Shown here one piece after another: positions 25,345 to 35,995 of a stretch of DNA of 64,000 bases (positions are counted from its first letter, which is position 1; each line of letters begins with the position of its first letter). Source of the stretch: Photobacterium arenosum (GTDB taxonomy: Bacteria > Pseudomonadota > Gammaproteobacteria > Enterobacterales > Vibrionaceae); NCBI RefSeq assembly GCF_014841115.1, contig NZ_JACYTP010000016.1, positions 40,081-104,080 on the forward strand, read 5' to 3'. Made by a program: the position numbers and the translations under genes. The notes under the pieces were generated by a model, which was not told where the DNA came from, ran no database searches, and saw only the letters and a program-made list of their open reading frames with translations.

Positions 25345-26409
25345 TTATTCTGTTGATTGAATCGGTAGATAAATGGAAAATTTTGTCTGCCCTGGCCAGC
25401 TCGACACTTCAATTTTGCCGTGGTGCTGATCAATTAAATTCTGGGCGATGGACAGGCCGAGTCCGTTACCGCCTTCGCGGCCCGTGACCATGGGATAAAA
25501 CAGGGTGTCCTGTATGTCGGCCGGAATGCCGGGTCCGTTGTCTATGATGTCGATCTTGGCCGCGATTCTGTGTCGCTGACCGTGAATTAAAGCCTGGTGT
25601 GCGGTGCGTGTCTGCAGGGTGATTACCCCTTCGCCCGACTGCTGGCTCAGTGCCAGGGCGGCATTACTGACAATATTGAGGATGGCCTGCTCCAGCTGCT
25701 CCGGGTCCATGCTGAAATCCGGCAGACTGGGGTCATAATCGCGCTGGATGCGCAGTTGTTGCTCTCTGTGATCCAGCGACACCAGCTGGCGAACTTTCTC
25801 CAGCACCACATGGATATTGCCTACCGTTCTGATGCCGGGTTTTTGCGGCCCTAACAGGCGGTCGACCAGATTTCGCAACCGGTCGGCCTGTTCAATGATC
25901 ATTTGGGTGTACTCGGTATAGCTGGGATCCGGCAGGGCTTTTTCCAGCAATTGCGCGGCCCCGCGTAATCCCCCCAGCGGGTTTTTGATCTCATGGGCCA
26001 GCCCGCGGACCAGCTCTTTGGCGGCTTGTTGCTGCGCGTGCTGGCTGATTTCCTGGCTGATCCGGCGCTGCTGATCTATGGGTTTGAGCTCGAGCAGAAT
26101 CAGCACCTCTTTTTGCCAGCTTACCGGGCTGGCATTGATTTCCAGGGTATGGTGGCGGCCATCGATCACCAGGGTTACTTCGCCGTCGGTTAGTCCTTGT
26201 CCGCTTTGCACTGTCGACTGAATCAGGCCCAGATCGAGCGAGCTGTGCTGGAGCAGATCCGGAAAGCGACTGCCCAGCAATCGCCGCTGGCTGCAGGACA
26301 TCAATTGCTCTGCGGCCGGATTGACATAGCGAATTTTCAGCAGCTCATCGAGCAGTATCACCGCAGTGACCAGGTTGTTCAGGATCAATGGCGTAAAAGC
26401 GGCAGTCAC
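25345..26409 (-). CDS. glnL: Nitrogen sensor histidine kinase/phosphatase NtrB (GlnL)
   Basis: A 354-residue cytoplasmic kinase close to the usual 349. It has an N-terminal PAS domain (about 10-115, [20 protein letters not shown]), the H-box [20 protein letters not shown] and HATPase motifs N ([10 protein letters not shown]), G1 ([10 protein letters not shown]) and G2 ([11 protein letters not shown]). It phosphorylates or dephosphorylates NtrC under control of PII. The GTG at 26409 is used: AAGGA lies at good distance and it matches the family start, while the longer frame to 26475 does not. An NtrC operator stands about 60 bp upstream. Confidence 0.95.
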   Translation of the reverse strand: MTAAFTPLILNNLVTAVILLDELLKIRYVNPAAEQLMSCSQRRLLGSRFPDLLQHSSLDLGLIQSTVQSGQGLTDGEVTLVIDGRHHTLEINASPVSWQKEVLILLELKPIDQQRRISQEISQHAQQQAAKELVRGLAHEIKNPLGGLRGAAQLLEKALPDPSYTEYTQMIIEQADRLRNLVDRLLGPQKPGIRTVGNIHVVLEKVRQLVSLDHREQQLRIQRDYDPSLPDFSMDPEQLEQAILNIVSNAALALSQQSGEGVITLQTRTAHQALIHGQRHRIAAKIDIIDNGPGIPADIQDTLFYPMVTGREGGNGLGLSIAQNLIDQHHGKIEVSSWPGQTKFSIYLPIQSTE

Positions 26410-26470
26410 AGTCTCATCCTTGTGGTTATGGCCAGTGTGCCCGCTTGCGGAGCAAACACCTCTGGTGCAT

Positions 26471-26487
26471 TGCACTGTTTTGGTGCA
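26471..26487. promoter_or_regulatory. NtrC operator upstream of ntrB
   Basis: TGCACTGTTTTGGTGCA has the two conserved halves TGCAC and GGTGCA of the NtrC site with the right spacing. In E. coli a site at the glnL promoter lets NtrC repress ntrBC; the same logic is inferred here. Confidence 0.8.
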
Positions 26488-26767
26488 TTACAGTGTAGCC
26501 CGTCTTTTGTTACTTGTGCAGCACTAAGTAAGCGAGTCCAGCCTTTTTAGGCTGTTGGTGACAGCAACCGCTTTGAGACTGACTTTTGGCAACGCATAAA
26601 GACGGTGAACGTTGAATAATGCAATAACCTTGCCGTCTTTTCCGGCCCAATCACTTCAGTGAGCCTGTAAAGCGTGCCGGCTGCGGGAAACGGGATGAGT
26701 CGTTTTGGTGAAAGTGGTTGCGCCAGCCTGGGTGCTGAGAATGTTTGCCCAGCCTTGGTGAGCCAGA
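26488..26767. other. Intergenic region between glnA terminator and ntrB
   Basis: About 280 bp without a credible ORF. A small hairpin CAGCC/GGCTG lies at about 26540-26555. AAGACGG and CCGTCTT flank a long AT-rich loop (about 26597-26638). Presumably it holds the ntrB promoter on the minus strand; nothing else is recognisable. Confidence 0.4.
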
Positions 26768-26796
26768 TAAAGAAAAGGCCTGCATGCGCAGGCCTT
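26768..26796 (-). terminator. Rho-independent terminator of glnA
   Basis: Stem AAGGCCTGC (26775-26783) with GCAGGCCTT (26788-26796); on the minus strand it is followed by TTTTCTTT. It separates glnA from ntrBC, allowing partial read-through. Confidence 0.85.
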
Positions 26797-26821
26797 GAAC
26801 AGTGAATCGCGGTGTTCAGAC

Positions 26822-28231
26822 TTATACAGAGTAGTACAGGTCGAATTCCAGAGGGTGAGTCGCCATGTTGATGCGCTCAACATCTTTTGATTTCAGTGCG
26901 ATGTAAGAATCGATGAAATCGTCAGAGAACACGCCGCCAGCGGTTAAGAACTCGCGGTCCTCATCCAGTGCTTTCAGTGCGATCTCCAGTGACTCCGCCA
27001 CTTTTGGAATCTCTGCCGCTTCTTCTGCTGGCAGATCGTACAGGTCTTTGTCCATCGCTTCGCCTGGGTGGATCTTGTTCTTGATGCCGTCAAGACCAGC
27101 CATCAGCAGACAGGCAAATGCCAGGTACGGGTTAGCCGCTGGATCCGGGAAGCGAGCTTCGATACGGCGCGCTTTCGGGCTTGGTACCACAGGGATACGG
27201 ATAGACGCAGAGCGGTTACGTGCTGAGTACGCCAGCATAACAGGGGCTTCGAAACCAGGAACCAGACGCTTGTACGAGTTGGTTGACGGGTTAGCGAACG
27301 CATTGATGGCGCGTGCGTGCTTGATGATACCGCCGATGTAGTACAGTGCCATTTCAGACAGGCCGCCGTACTTGTCGCCCGCAAACAGGTTCTGACCGTC
27401 TTTGGCCAGAGACTGGTGCACGTGCATGCCGCTGCCGTTGTCGCCAACCAGAGGCTTAGGCATGAAGGTTGCTGTTTTACCGAAAGCGTGCGCGACGTTA
27501 TGAACCACGTATTTGTAGATCTGGATTTCGTCCGCTTTTGACGTCAGGGTGTTGAAACGGGTTGCGATTTCGTTCTGACCTGCAGTCGCCACTTCATGGT
27601 GGTGCGCTTCAACAACCAGACCCATTTCTTCCATGATCAGACACATGGCAGAACGGATATCTTGTGATGAGTCAACCGGTGCAACCGGGAAGTAACCGCC
27701 TTTCACGCCCGGACGGTGACCTTTGTTACCGCCTTCAACGGTAGAACCTGTGTTCCATGCCGCTTCGATATCGTCAACCTTGAAGAAAGAACCTGACATA
27801 TCAGTGGCGAACTTCACGTCGTCGAACAGGAAGAACTCAGGCTCAGGACCTACCAGCACTGTGTCGGCGATGCCGGTGCTGCGCATGTACTCTTCCGCAC
27901 GCTTGGCGATAGAGCGCGGGTCACGGTCATAGCCTTGCATGGTGGCAGGCTCAAGGATGTCACAGCGAATGTTCAGCGTGGCATCTTCGGTAAATGGGTC
28001 CAGCACAGCGGTAGATGCATCTGGCATCATCACCATGTCTGATTCGTTGATTCCTTTCCAGCCAGCGACCGAAGAACCATCAAACATCTTACCGTCTTCG
28101 AAGAAGTCTGCGTCAATCTGGTGAGCGGGGATAGAGATGTGTTGCTCTTTACCTTTGGTATCGGTAAAGCGTAGGTCAACAAATTTAACTTCGTTTTCCT
28201 GGATCAACGCGAGTACGTTTTCTACTGACAT
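26822..28231 (-). CDS. glnA: Glutamine synthetase type I
   Basis: A 469-residue GSI-beta enzyme that makes glutamine from glutamate, ammonia and ATP. N-terminal [25 protein letters not shown], the ATP site [17 protein letters not shown] and [20 protein letters not shown] are present. The adenylylation tyrosine is in [11 protein letters not shown], so GlnE control is expected. GGAGG stands nine bases before the ATG. It is transcribed from a sigma-54 promoter with two NtrC enhancer sites and followed by ntrB and ntrC. This coding region is highly codon-optimised. Confidence 0.98.
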   Translation of the reverse strand: MSVENVLALIQENEVKFVDLRFTDTKGKEQHISIPAHQIDADFFEDGKMFDGSSVAGWKGINESDMVMMPDASTAVLDPFTEDATLNIRCDILEPATMQGYDRDPRSIAKRAEEYMRSTGIADTVLVGPEPEFFLFDDVKFATDMSGSFFKVDDIEAAWNTGSTVEGGNKGHRPGVKGGYFPVAPVDSSQDIRSAMCLIMEEMGLVVEAHHHEVATAGQNEIATRFNTLTSKADEIQIYKYVVHNVAHAFGKTATFMPKPLVGDNGSGMHVHQSLAKDGQNLFAGDKYGGLSEMALYYIGGIIKHARAINAFANPSTNSYKRLVPGFEAPVMLAYSARNRSASIRIPVVPSPKARRIEARFPDPAANPYLAFACLLMAGLDGIKNKIHPGEAMDKDLYDLPAEEAAEIPKVAESLEIALKALDEDREFLTAGGVFSDDFIDSYIALKSKDVERINMATHPLEFDLYYSV

Positions 28232-28318
28232 CTTAAGTAACCTCCGGTGTTAGATTTGGGCAACTGGCCGCAAAAAATTTTGGAAAGGAACAAGCATGTG
28301 CTCCGATACAGTAAGCTT

Positions 28319-28335
28319 TGCGAAATCCATGCCAA
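28319..28335 (-). promoter_or_regulatory. Sigma-54 promoter of glnA
   Basis: On the minus strand TTGGCATGGATTTCGCA keeps the invariant GG and GC doublets with ten bases between (TGGCAT-N5-TCGC against consensus TGGCAC-N5-TTGC). Transcription would start near 28309, giving a leader of about 78 nt. Confidence 0.78.
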
Positions 28336-28407
28336 CTTTTTAAATCCCCAAAATTGCCATATTTACGCCCTGTTATGGCGCTCAGTGCAAATAATCATGG
28401 GCTCCAT

Positions 28408-28445
28408 TGCACTGATATGGTGATTTTGCGCACCACAATGGTGCA
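28408..28445 (-). promoter_or_regulatory. Two NtrC enhancer sites of glnA
   Basis: TGCACTGATATGGTGAT (28408-28424) and CGCACCACAATGGTGCA (28429-28445) are NtrC-type dyads, 21 bp apart. They centre about 107 and 128 bp upstream of the predicted sigma-54 start, the spacing used by NtrC at glnAp2 in enteric bacteria. The rest of the 28232-28787 gap shows no gene; the typA promoter was not placed. Confidence 0.78.
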
Positions 28446-28787
28446 AGTAGGGATTATCTCCCTCTTTGTCACTCCGTTTCACCCGAATGCAAAGACATCG
28501 GCTATATTTAGCCCACGCTGATCAATTGTCAATCGTCTGCGCGACGGATTGCATTCACTTTATTGCACCAAAAAAAGCCCGTTGCGCGCTCTTGTTTTTA
28601 ATTGACTGTTTTTATTGATTTTTTACGCTTTATTCTTGCTATTGCTATCAGTTTCGTTCCGACGTGATGATATAAATCACATATTTGCTGGGTTTTGACG
28701 TAAAATCTGGTAGATTATGAGCCGTTTTTTTAATCAGTGGCTGCCTGTTTTTCAGGGGGTCGCAACATCTGAGTGAATGCCAAATCC

Positions 28788-30617
28788 ATGTCTAATCCAC
28801 AGATCGATAAATTACGTAATATCGCAATCATTGCGCACGTAGACCACGGTAAAACCACCCTGGTTGATAAACTGCTGCAGCAATCAGGTACCTTGGACTC
28901 CCGTGGCGGCGTTGAAGAACGCGTGATGGACTCCAACGATATCGAGAAAGAGCGTGGCATTACCATCCTGGCGAAAAACACCGCCATCAACTGGAATGAT
29001 TACCGCATCAATATCGTGGACACCCCAGGGCACGCCGACTTCGGTGGTGAAGTAGAGCGTATTATGTCGATGGTGGATTCTGTTCTGCTGATCGTTGACG
29101 CAGTTGACGGCCCGATGCCGCAAACTCGTTTCGTGACCCAGAAAGCGTTCGCTCACGGTTTGAAGCCAATTGTTGTTATCAACAAAATCGACCGTCCGGG
29201 CGCTCGTCCTGACTGGGTGATGGATCAAGTATTCGATCTGTTTGACAATCTGGGTGCGTCCGACGAACAGCTGGACTTCCAGGTGGTTTACGCATCAGCA
29301 CTGAATGGCTGGGCAACACGCGAAGAAGGCGAGACTGGCGAGAACATGGAACCACTGTTCCAGGCAATCGTAGACAATGTTGCACCACCTGCGGTCGACG
29401 TTGACGGCCCGCTGCAGATGCAAATCTCTCAGCTGGACTACAGCTCTTACGTCGGTGTTATCGGTGTTGCCCGTGTGACCCGTGGTTCTGTAAAACCAAA
29501 CCAGCAAGTGACCATTATTGGTGCAGACGGTAAAACCCGTAACGGTAAAGTCGGTACTGTCATGGGCTACCTGGGTCTGGAGCGCCACGATATCGATCGC
29601 GCGACTGCCGGTGATATCATCGCGATCACTGGTCTGGGTGAGCTGAAAATCTCTGACACCATCTGTGATGTCAACGCGGTTGAAGCACTGCCAGCGCTGA
29701 GCGTCGATGAGCCAACTGTAACCATGACTTTCCAGGTGAACACCTCTCCGTTTGCCGGTAAAGAAGGTAAGTTCGTGACTTCTCGTAACATTCTGGAGCG
29801 TCTGCAGAAAGAGCTGGTTCATAACGTTGCGCTGCGCGTTGAAGAAACAGAAGACCCGGACAAATTCCGCGTGTCAGGTCGTGGTGAACTGCACCTGTCG
29901 ATTCTGATTGAAAACATGCGCCGTGAAGGCTTCGAGCTGGCGGTATCACGTCCTGAAGTTATCATCAAAGAAGAAAACGGCCAGTTGATGGAACCGTTTG
30001 AAACGGTGACCATTGATGTCATGGAAGAACACCAGGGCGGCATCATGGAGAAAATCGGCCTGCGTAAAGGTGAGCTGAAAGACATGGCGCCGGATGGTAA
30101 AGGTCGTGTGCGTATGGATTTCGTCATGCCATCACGTGGCCTGATCGGTTTCCAGACTGAGTTCATGACCCTGACCTCAGGCTCTGGTCTGATTTACCAC
30201 ACGTTTGATCATTACGGTCCGCACAAAGGTGGCGAGATCGGCCAGCGCGTCAATGGCGTGCTGATTGCAAACGCCGCGGGTAAAGCACTGACCAATGCCC
30301 TGTTTAACCTGCAGGAGCGTGGTCGTCTGTTCATCGGTCACGGTGTCGAAGTCTACGAAGGCATGGTGATCGGTATTCACAGCCGTGATAATGACCTGAC
30401 GGTTAACGCCCTGAAAGGTAAGCAGCTGACCAACGTCCGTGCATCAGGAACCGATGATGCGCAGGTGCTGACCACGCCAATTAAGTACACCCTGGAGCAG
30501 GCGCTGGAATTTATCGATGACGATGAGCTGGTGGAAGTGACGCCGGAAAGCATTCGTATCCGTAAGAAACTGCTGACGGAAACGGATCGTAAGCGTGCGA
30601 GCCGTGGTGCGAAGTAA
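28788..30617 (+). CDS. typA: Ribosome-dependent GTPase TypA/BipA
   Basis: A 609-residue translational GTPase related to EF-G and LepA. G1 is [11 protein letters not shown]2 [13 protein letters not shown]3 [11 protein letters not shown] and G4 [12 protein letters not shown]. Domains II, III and V and the BipA-specific C-terminal domain (ending [22 protein letters not shown]) follow. BipA helps 50S assembly at low temperature and stress adaptation. I use the ATG at 28788, closest to the E. coli start; a GTG at 28773 would add five residues. It is divergent from glnA, and codon use is that of a highly expressed gene. Confidence 0.97.
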   Translation: MSNPQIDKLRNIAIIAHVDHGKTTLVDKLLQQSGTLDSRGGVEERVMDSNDIEKERGITILAKNTAINWNDYRINIVDTPGHADFGGEVERIMSMVDSVLLIVDAVDGPMPQTRFVTQKAFAHGLKPIVVINKIDRPGARPDWVMDQVFDLFDNLGASDEQLDFQVVYASALNGWATREEGETGENMEPLFQAIVDNVAPPAVDVDGPLQMQISQLDYSSYVGVIGVARVTRGSVKPNQQVTIIGADGKTRNGKVGTVMGYLGLERHDIDRATAGDIIAITGLGELKISDTICDVNAVEALPALSVDEPTVTMTFQVNTSPFAGKEGKFVTSRNILERLQKELVHNVALRVEETEDPDKFRVSGRGELHLSILIENMRREGFELAVSRPEVIIKEENGQLMEPFETVTIDVMEEHQGGIMEKIGLRKGELKDMAPDGKGRVRMDFVMPSRGLIGFQTEFMTLTSGSGLIYHTFDHYGPHKGGEIGQRVNGVLIANAAGKALTNALFNLQERGRLFIGHGVEVYEGMVIGIHSRDNDLTVNALKGKQLTNVRASGTDDAQVLTTPIKYTLEQALEFIDDDELVEVTPESIRIRKKLLTETDRKRASRGAK

Positions 30618-30626
30618 CAACTGATT

Positions 30627-30692
30627 CTGTGCGCCCTTTGGGGGCACAGTAAAAAATCCCCCGTTCCGGTTATCCCGGCGGGGGATTTTTTT
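30627..30692. terminator. Tandem hairpin terminator between typA and the DUF2959 gene
   Basis: A first hairpin CTGTGC(G)CCC/GGG(G)GCACAG at about 30627-30649 is followed by a second, AAAAATCCCCCG (30652-30663) with CGGGGGATTTTT (30679-30690), flanked by A and T tracts. The second can work in both directions. Confidence 0.85.
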
Positions 30693-30710
30693 ATTCAGGC
30701 CGACACCAGA

Positions 30711-31352
30711 TTAACTGCGGTTCAGCTGGGCCACAAAGCGCTCAGACTCACTGATAGCGGCGCGCATATCGCTGATCGCCCGCTGGATATCGCGTTCAAG
30801 CGAGCGGAACTCGCCTTGCAGAGAGCCGATTGCTGCAGCATTGAGGTTGTGCTTCAGGTACAGGCTGTTATCCCGCAACGTATCCAGCACAGGTGCCATT
30901 TTGCCTTCTGCCCTGTGCATGGCAGCAATCATCTTGCTGTAAGAAGCGCGGGTGGCTTTGAGTTTGGCTTCGCTGTCGCGGCGCAGCGCTGAGCTGGAAT
31001 ACAGGCTCAGCTCCTCTTGCCATTCATCGAACAAGGCTTGTGAGACATTTTCAATCGCTGCGATGCGGTCGCTGACTTTATCGGCGGCATCGGCACTGGC
31101 TTCATACTGCGCATTCACCCGGTTGTAGGTCTCTTCCAGCGTACCGCCTTCAAAGCGGGTCAGTGACTGTAAAGCGGCCAGCGCTGAGGTAAACTGTTCC
31201 TGGGCGTCTTTCTGCGCCTCAGTGGCATCTTCGACGCGATCGACCATGATATCGCGTTTATGAACACCGACCGATTCCATGGCAGAATAGTAGGCGCTCT
31301 GGCAGCCCGACAGCAGTGTCAGGCTCAGTATCAGGGCAAAAGCATATGGCAT
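30711..31352 (-). CDS. DUF2959 lipoprotein
   Basis: A 213-residue predicted lipoprotein: signal MPYAFALILSLTLLSGC with lipobox LSGC (lipidated Cys about residue 17), then a long alpha-helical, coiled-coil-prone domain with YYSAMESVGVHKRDIMVDRV, the start signature of DUF2959. Function is unknown; a periplasmic or outer-membrane place is expected. The ATG at 31352 has AGGAGC six bases upstream and gives the lipobox at the right distance; the frame open to 31436 does not. It is divergent from yihY. Confidence 0.87.
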   Translation of the reverse strand: MPYAFALILSLTLLSGCQSAYYSAMESVGVHKRDIMVDRVEDATEAQKDAQEQFTSALAALQSLTRFEGGTLEETYNRVNAQYEASADAADKVSDRIAAIENVSQALFDEWQEELSLYSSSALRRDSEAKLKATRASYSKMIAAMHRAEGKMAPVLDTLRDNSLYLKHNLNAAAIGSLQGEFRSLERDIQRAISDMRAAISESERFVAQLNRS

Positions 31353-31542
31353 AAAAGCTCCTGGCTGGCGACCTGGCTGGTTGTTATTCCCATCCGGACG
31401 CACTATGTTGTTGATATACCCCAATATCCATGACACGGCTGTTCAGAGCCAGAATGCGGCATATTTGAAAGGGCTGAGGTTAACTCTGTCGCGAGTAGGG
31501 TCGTTTCGTAGTTGAACGATAAACAACAAAGATTAATTCAAT

Positions 31543-32520
31543 ATGGCTGATATGAAAATAACGTCCAGGCCGGGTTTGCGCCAGGCGGTCACAGAACTTT
31601 GGCAATTCGTACAGTATTTGTACCGTCGCATCGATCATGATCGCCTGACCGTCACGGCCGGCTCTATGGCCTATGTGACGCTGCTGTCGCTGGTGCCCAT
31701 GATCACTGTGGTGCTGTCAGCACTGTCGAGTTTTCCCGTGTTTGCTTCTCTGGGCGATCAGCTGCAGGCCTTTGTGTTTGAAAATTTTGTGCCGACAGCA
31801 GGGGACGTGGTGCAAAACTACCTCAATCAGTTTGTCGCTAACGCTGGCAAAATGACGGCTGTGGGGATCGGGGCCTTGTTTGTGGTCGCCATTCTGCTGA
31901 TATCCGCCATTGATAAGTCACTGAATTATATTTTCCGGGTTCGCCAGCACCGCCGTGCGGTGATCTCCTTTTCGATTTACTGGATGGTACTGACCTTGGG
32001 CCCGATACTGGTCGGCTCCAGCCTGGCGATCAGCTCCTACCTGGCTTCACTGAATATCTTGGGCAGCGAAACCGTGAACGGCTTTGTACAGCAGCTGTTG
32101 CGCGGCCTGCCTGTTCTGATGTCCACCCTGGCCTTTCTGGGCCTGTATATGCTGGTGCCTAACACTAAAGTCCGGTTGCGTAATGCGCTGATAGGTGCTC
32201 TGATCGCCAGTGCCCTGTTTGAGCTGAGCAAAAAAGTCTTTGCGCTCTACATCACTAATTTCCCGTCTTACCAGCTGATATACGGCGCACTGGCTGTGGT
32301 ACCTATTTTGTTTGTGTGGGTGTACCTGTGCTGGTGTATTGTGTTGCTGGGCGCAGAAATCACCGCCAGCTTGTGTGAAGAGCAGCATTGGCGTCAGCGG
32401 GCAAAAACACCGCACGGCTCAGGTGAGGGTGAAAAACAGCCTCTGGCCTCAGTGGATGCCGGGCATCAGGGAGCACAGGCATCCGGTGCTGAGCAAACGA
32501 AGAACAGCAACAAACCGTGA
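31543..32520 (+). CDS. yihY: YihY/BrkB family inner-membrane protein
   Basis: A 325-residue protein with about six membrane helices and the family core [21 protein letters not shown], followed by [19 protein letters not shown] and [23 protein letters not shown]. The BrkB/YihY family was first linked to serum resistance and misnamed RNase BN; its transport role is not established. The C-terminal tail (about residues 290-325) is hydrophilic and variable. It is followed after 19 bp by dtd and probably forms yihY-dtd-fabY, as in E. coli. Confidence 0.92.
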   Translation: MADMKITSRPGLRQAVTELWQFVQYLYRRIDHDRLTVTAGSMAYVTLLSLVPMITVVLSALSSFPVFASLGDQLQAFVFENFVPTAGDVVQNYLNQFVANAGKMTAVGIGALFVVAILLISAIDKSLNYIFRVRQHRRAVISFSIYWMVLTLGPILVGSSLAISSYLASLNILGSETVNGFVQQLLRGLPVLMSTLAFLGLYMLVPNTKVRLRNALIGALIASALFELSKKVFALYITNFPSYQLIYGALAVVPILFVWVYLCWCIVLLGAEITASLCEEQHWRQRAKTPHGSGEGEKQPLASVDAGHQGAQASGAEQTKNSNKP

Positions 32521-32539
32521 AGACGTACAAGGATACAAA

Positions 32540-32977
32540 ATGATTGCGCTGATACAACGAGTGAGTGAAGCCAGTGTTGCCGTCGATGGCAAAGTGACCG
32601 GTGCTATTGGCAAGGGGTTACTGGTTTTACTCGGGGTAGAGAAAGGTGACGATGAAGCGAAAGCTCGCCGGCTGCGCGATAAAGTGCTGGGCTACCGGGT
32701 GTTTGAGGATGATGCCGGAAAAATGAACCTCAATGTGCAGCAGGCGGGGGGCAGTGTGCTGGTCGTCTCGCAGTTCACGCTGGCCGCCGATACCAACAGC
32801 GGTATGCGTCCGAGCTTTTCGACCGGGGCACACCCGGCGGACGCTGAGCGCTTGTACGATTACTTTGTGTCAGCCTGTCAGGAAAGCGCTGTCCGCACCG
32901 AAACGGGTATCTTTGCCGCCGATATGAAAGTGGCGCTTCTTAATGATGGTCCTGTCACTTTCTGGCTGCAGTGCTAG
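32540..32977 (+). CDS. dtd: D-aminoacyl-tRNA deacylase
   Basis: A 145-residue enzyme that removes D-amino acids (and glycine from tRNA-Ala) mischarged on tRNA. The two active-site signatures are present: SQFTLAA in the middle and the Gly-cisPro motif NDGPVTFWL at the C-terminus. The start [19 protein letters not shown] matches the family, with AAGGA eight bases upstream. Confidence 0.96.
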   Translation: MIALIQRVSEASVAVDGKVTGAIGKGLLVLLGVEKGDDEAKARRLRDKVLGYRVFEDDAGKMNLNVQQAGGSVLVVSQFTLAADTNSGMRPSFSTGAHPADAERLYDYFVSACQESAVRTETGIFAADMKVALLNDGPVTFWLQC

Positions 32978-33101
32978 CCTTGATGCTATAGCGTGAACAA
33001 GGTGGTTATCTGAATAACCACGGCCGTTTGCGCAGGTAAGCAGACCAACAGGCGGAGCGTGTGAGTGCGCAAATGGAATTGAATGACTGGAGAAGGACGC
33101 T

Positions 33102-34022
33102 ATGTTTCGATTGATCACCCCGCAAACTGAGGCGGAACTGGTCCGCTATTTTGACTTTCGCTGGCGGATGTTACGCCAGCCCTGGCATATGCCGGCGGGA
33201 TCAGAACGCGATGCCTATGACGCCCTGAGCTGCCATCGAATGATAGTCGATGATGACGGTCAGCCGGTGGCGATTGGCCGGCTGTATATGACGCCGGAAA
33301 ATGACGGTCAGATCCGCTATATGGCTGTCGATCCCAATTACCGCAATAAAGGCATGGGCGGCTTGCTGCTGATGGCGCTGGAATCGCTGGCCCGGCAGGA
33401 GGGTGCTAAGCGGCTGGTCTGTAATGCCCGCGAAGAAGCCATCCGCTTTTATCAGATCAACGGTTTTGCCAATCAGGGTGAGTTAAGCGAGGAACGCGGG
33501 CCGGTTCGTCATCAGCAGATGCTGAAATATCTGGATCCGTTAACTGAAGTGGTGCGCCATCCCGACTGGTGCCAGGAGCTGCAGGATGTCTGGCAGTCTC
33601 ATATTCCGATCAGTGAAAAAATGGGCGTCAAAATCAGCCAGTACACAGGTTACCGATTTGAAGTCAGTGCGGTACTGAACGCCAACCTCAACCCGAGGGC
33701 GACCATGTTTGCCGGCAGTATTTTTACCATGGCGACGCTGGCTGGCTGGGGATTCCTCTGGATGTTGCTGAAGGAGCGCCAGCTTCAGGCTGATATCATG
33801 CTGGTTGATAGCCGCATTCGTTACTCCGCGCCTGTGAAATCGCGCCCTCGCGCCGTCACGGGTGTGGAGACCCTTACCGGCGATCTGGACCGGATCGCCA
33901 ATGGCCGTAAAGGGCGAATGGTGGTGGAAGTGCAGGTGTTTAGCGATGAATCCCATGCTGCAACCTTCACCGGAACCTATATGCTGTTTCGCTCGCAAGA
34001 CAGCACGGATATGTCCTGCTGA
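33102..34022 (+). CDS. fabY: Bifunctional GNAT/hotdog protein FabY (YiiD)
   Basis: A 306-residue two-domain protein. Residues 1-145 are a GNAT domain (YMAVDPNYRNKGMGGLLLMAL acetyl-CoA loop). Residues about 155-306 are a YiiD-type thioesterase/hotdog domain (GVKISQYTGYRFEVSAVLNAN, FAGSIFTMATLAGWG). In E. coli this protein can start fatty-acid synthesis by decarboxylating malonyl-ACP when FabH is missing. It is the third gene after yihY and dtd, with a 124-bp gap and GGAGAAGGAC before the ATG. Its 3' end overlaps the convergent AsmA-like gene by 46 bp. Confidence 0.88.
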   Translation: MFRLITPQTEAELVRYFDFRWRMLRQPWHMPAGSERDAYDALSCHRMIVDDDGQPVAIGRLYMTPENDGQIRYMAVDPNYRNKGMGGLLLMALESLARQEGAKRLVCNAREEAIRFYQINGFANQGELSEERGPVRHQQMLKYLDPLTEVVRHPDWCQELQDVWQSHIPISEKMGVKISQYTGYRFEVSAVLNANLNPRATMFAGSIFTMATLAGWGFLWMLLKERQLQADIMLVDSRIRYSAPVKSRPRAVTGVETLTGDLDRIANGRKGRMVVEVQVFSDESHAATFTGTYMLFRSQDSTDMSC

Positions 34023-35995
34023 TGGTTATGCCAGCGTTTGCTGAGCTGTTGGCAGCCATTGCTGGCGTTGAGCTGGATTTCGCGTTCGGACGGGATCGCC
34101 AGATCCCACTCTCCCTGTAGCTCCGCTGTTAACTGCTGGCCTTGCAGGCTCAGCGGCTGTATGGCAATGCGTCCCCGATCAGCCCGCAACTTTAGCGGAC
34201 TCAGCGTGACTGGCGAGCGGACTGGATTGTTACCACTACTGAGTGGGGTAACGGCCAGTGTTTCGCTATTCTGCCAGCTCTGCAGCAGCGAGGCTTCGCT
34301 CTGGGTCAGAGACTGTTGGCGGAATGCCGCGTTGAGATGACCATTCAAACTGTAAGCCAGCCCGCGGTGAAACTGCCCCAGACCACTTGCCTGGGCGCTG
34401 ATATCCATCTTTCCCTGCAGCGGGAGCGGCAGTCCTAACCAGTGGTGCAGCATCTGTGACGGTAAACTGTCACCGGCCAGAGACAGTGTCCATGGCCAGC
34501 CTGCTTCGTTGAGCTGGATATCGGCGCTGCCTTCTAACAAGCCTTCTTCTATTGGCAGATTTAACCGTGTGATTTGCCAGTGTCCTGCCTGGCTGCTCAT
34601 GGTCAGCAGCGGATCGTGGATGGTGATTTGGCGAATATGGGTGAAACCGGCACTGGCATTGAGTTCACCTTGCCACAGTCCGGGTTGTCCCTGACGCAGC
34701 AACACCAGCCCTGTGCCGTCCAGATTGATATCGCTGATCTGAAAAGGCAGTGGCGCATAGGTGCCGGTCAGCTGACTGTAGCCGACAGAGAGCTGATCCA
34801 CGGTCAGAGTATCCAGCTGGCGCCACCACTGATCGACCTGAGCCTGCAGAGGCGTTTGCGGGGCGCTGTCGTGCATCAGCCAGGCCTGAATGGTTTCGGG
34901 CAGTACCCAGCGAATACCCTTTAACTCCAGCTGATGCAGCAACATGGCTTCGGGCGTCAGGGTCGCCTCAGCGCGCAGGTAGCCTTCAAGCATACGGGCC
35001 GAAAAGCCGTTCAGGCTGATCTGCTCCGGGGTGAAGTGCAGTTCGGTAAGGGGAGAGTCCAGCAGCAGGTCATGCCAGCGCAGCGTATCGGCCCCCAGCG
35101 ACAGACGGGCATCCTGCTGTTGCCACAGCGTGCCGGGCCAGCGCCAGTTTTCCAGGGCCAGATTCGCATGACTGGTACTGTATTCTTCGTGCTCCAGACT
35201 GCTGTCCAGGATATCCAGACGGCGTAAATCTACGCTCAGCCCGGACTCGTTCGCCTGTGCGCTCAGATCCAATAAGGTTTGGATCGGGAAATCTTGGTCT
35301 ATCTTCAGGCCGCTGGCGCTGAGCTGGTGGATGATCAGGTTATGCTCGTCAGTCTGATATTCGGCCTGGCCGTGGAAGCGGGCACCTTGCCAGTTCAATG
35401 ACAAACCATACACAGTCCAGGTTCGGGCATCGCGCTCCCCGTCAATAAGCACCTGCTGCAGTGAGTGATCGTGCCAGGTGGCCTGCTCGGCCGAAAGGCG
35501 GAAGTCCCCGTTGAAGTCTCCCCAGTCTTGTGCGCGGTTTTGCCAGTTGTCGAGTTCGAGGCGCGCGTTATCTAGCTGCAATCCGGGCACAGAAACAGTC
35601 AGTTTGGTCACAGCCAGCCGGCGGGCGTTGAGCTGCCCGTTTTCCAGCCCGATAACCGGTAGCCGGTCGAGATTAACGCCTTGGATTAACAGGCTGTCAA
35701 AATGCCAGCCCCGCTGGTAGAAAGAGGCGGGAGACAGCCAGAGATCAAGCTGCTCAGCGGCTAAGGCGGGCGCATCTTGCCTTTGCCAGCGTGGCTGGCT
35801 TAGTCGTAAATGCAGCGGGTCGCTCTGCAGTGAATATTGCACACCGGTAACCTGAGCGCCGCTGTAGCCGGCTCCCTTTAAAAAAGTGTTCACCAGGGCA
35901 GCGCTGTAGCGGGTATGCAGCAGGATGACAATAATGGTTGCTGCCATCAGCAGCAGAATCATCAGGGTAGCCAGTATTTTTGTGAAGAAACGCAT
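33977..35995 (-). CDS. AsmA-family protein, membrane-anchored
   Basis: A 672-residue protein with one N-terminal membrane helix (MRFFTKILATLMILLLMAAT) and a long beta-rich periplasmic part made of repeating short strands, e.g. SLLIQGVNLDRLPVIG and LKIDQDFPIQTLLDLSAQA, with an AsmA C-terminal-like end. AsmA proteins are bridge-like lipid carriers between the membranes; which lipid this one serves is unknown. The ATG at 35995 has GGAG six bases upstream; more upstream starts (36007, 36079) lack support. Its last 46 bp overlap the end of fabY on the other strand. Confidence 0.78.
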   Translation of the reverse strand: MRFFTKILATLMILLLMAATIIVILLHTRYSAALVNTFLKGAGYSGAQVTGVQYSLQSDPLHLRLSQPRWQRQDAPALAAEQLDLWLSPASFYQRGWHFDSLLIQGVNLDRLPVIGLENGQLNARRLAVTKLTVSVPGLQLDNARLELDNWQNRAQDWGDFNGDFRLSAEQATWHDHSLQQVLIDGERDARTWTVYGLSLNWQGARFHGQAEYQTDEHNLIIHQLSASGLKIDQDFPIQTLLDLSAQANESGLSVDLRRLDILDSSLEHEEYSTSHANLALENWRWPGTLWQQQDARLSLGADTLRWHDLLLDSPLTELHFTPEQISLNGFSARMLEGYLRAEATLTPEAMLLHQLELKGIRWVLPETIQAWLMHDSAPQTPLQAQVDQWWRQLDTLTVDQLSVGYSQLTGTYAPLPFQISDINLDGTGLVLLRQGQPGLWQGELNASAGFTHIRQITIHDPLLTMSSQAGHWQITRLNLPIEEGLLEGSADIQLNEAGWPWTLSLAGDSLPSQMLHHWLGLPLPLQGKMDISAQASGLGQFHRGLAYSLNGHLNAAFRQQSLTQSEASLLQSWQNSETLAVTPLSSGNNPVRSPVTLSPLKLRADRGRIAIQPLSLQGQQLTAELQGEWDLAIPSEREIQLNASNGCQQLSKRWHNHQQDISVLSCERNSI

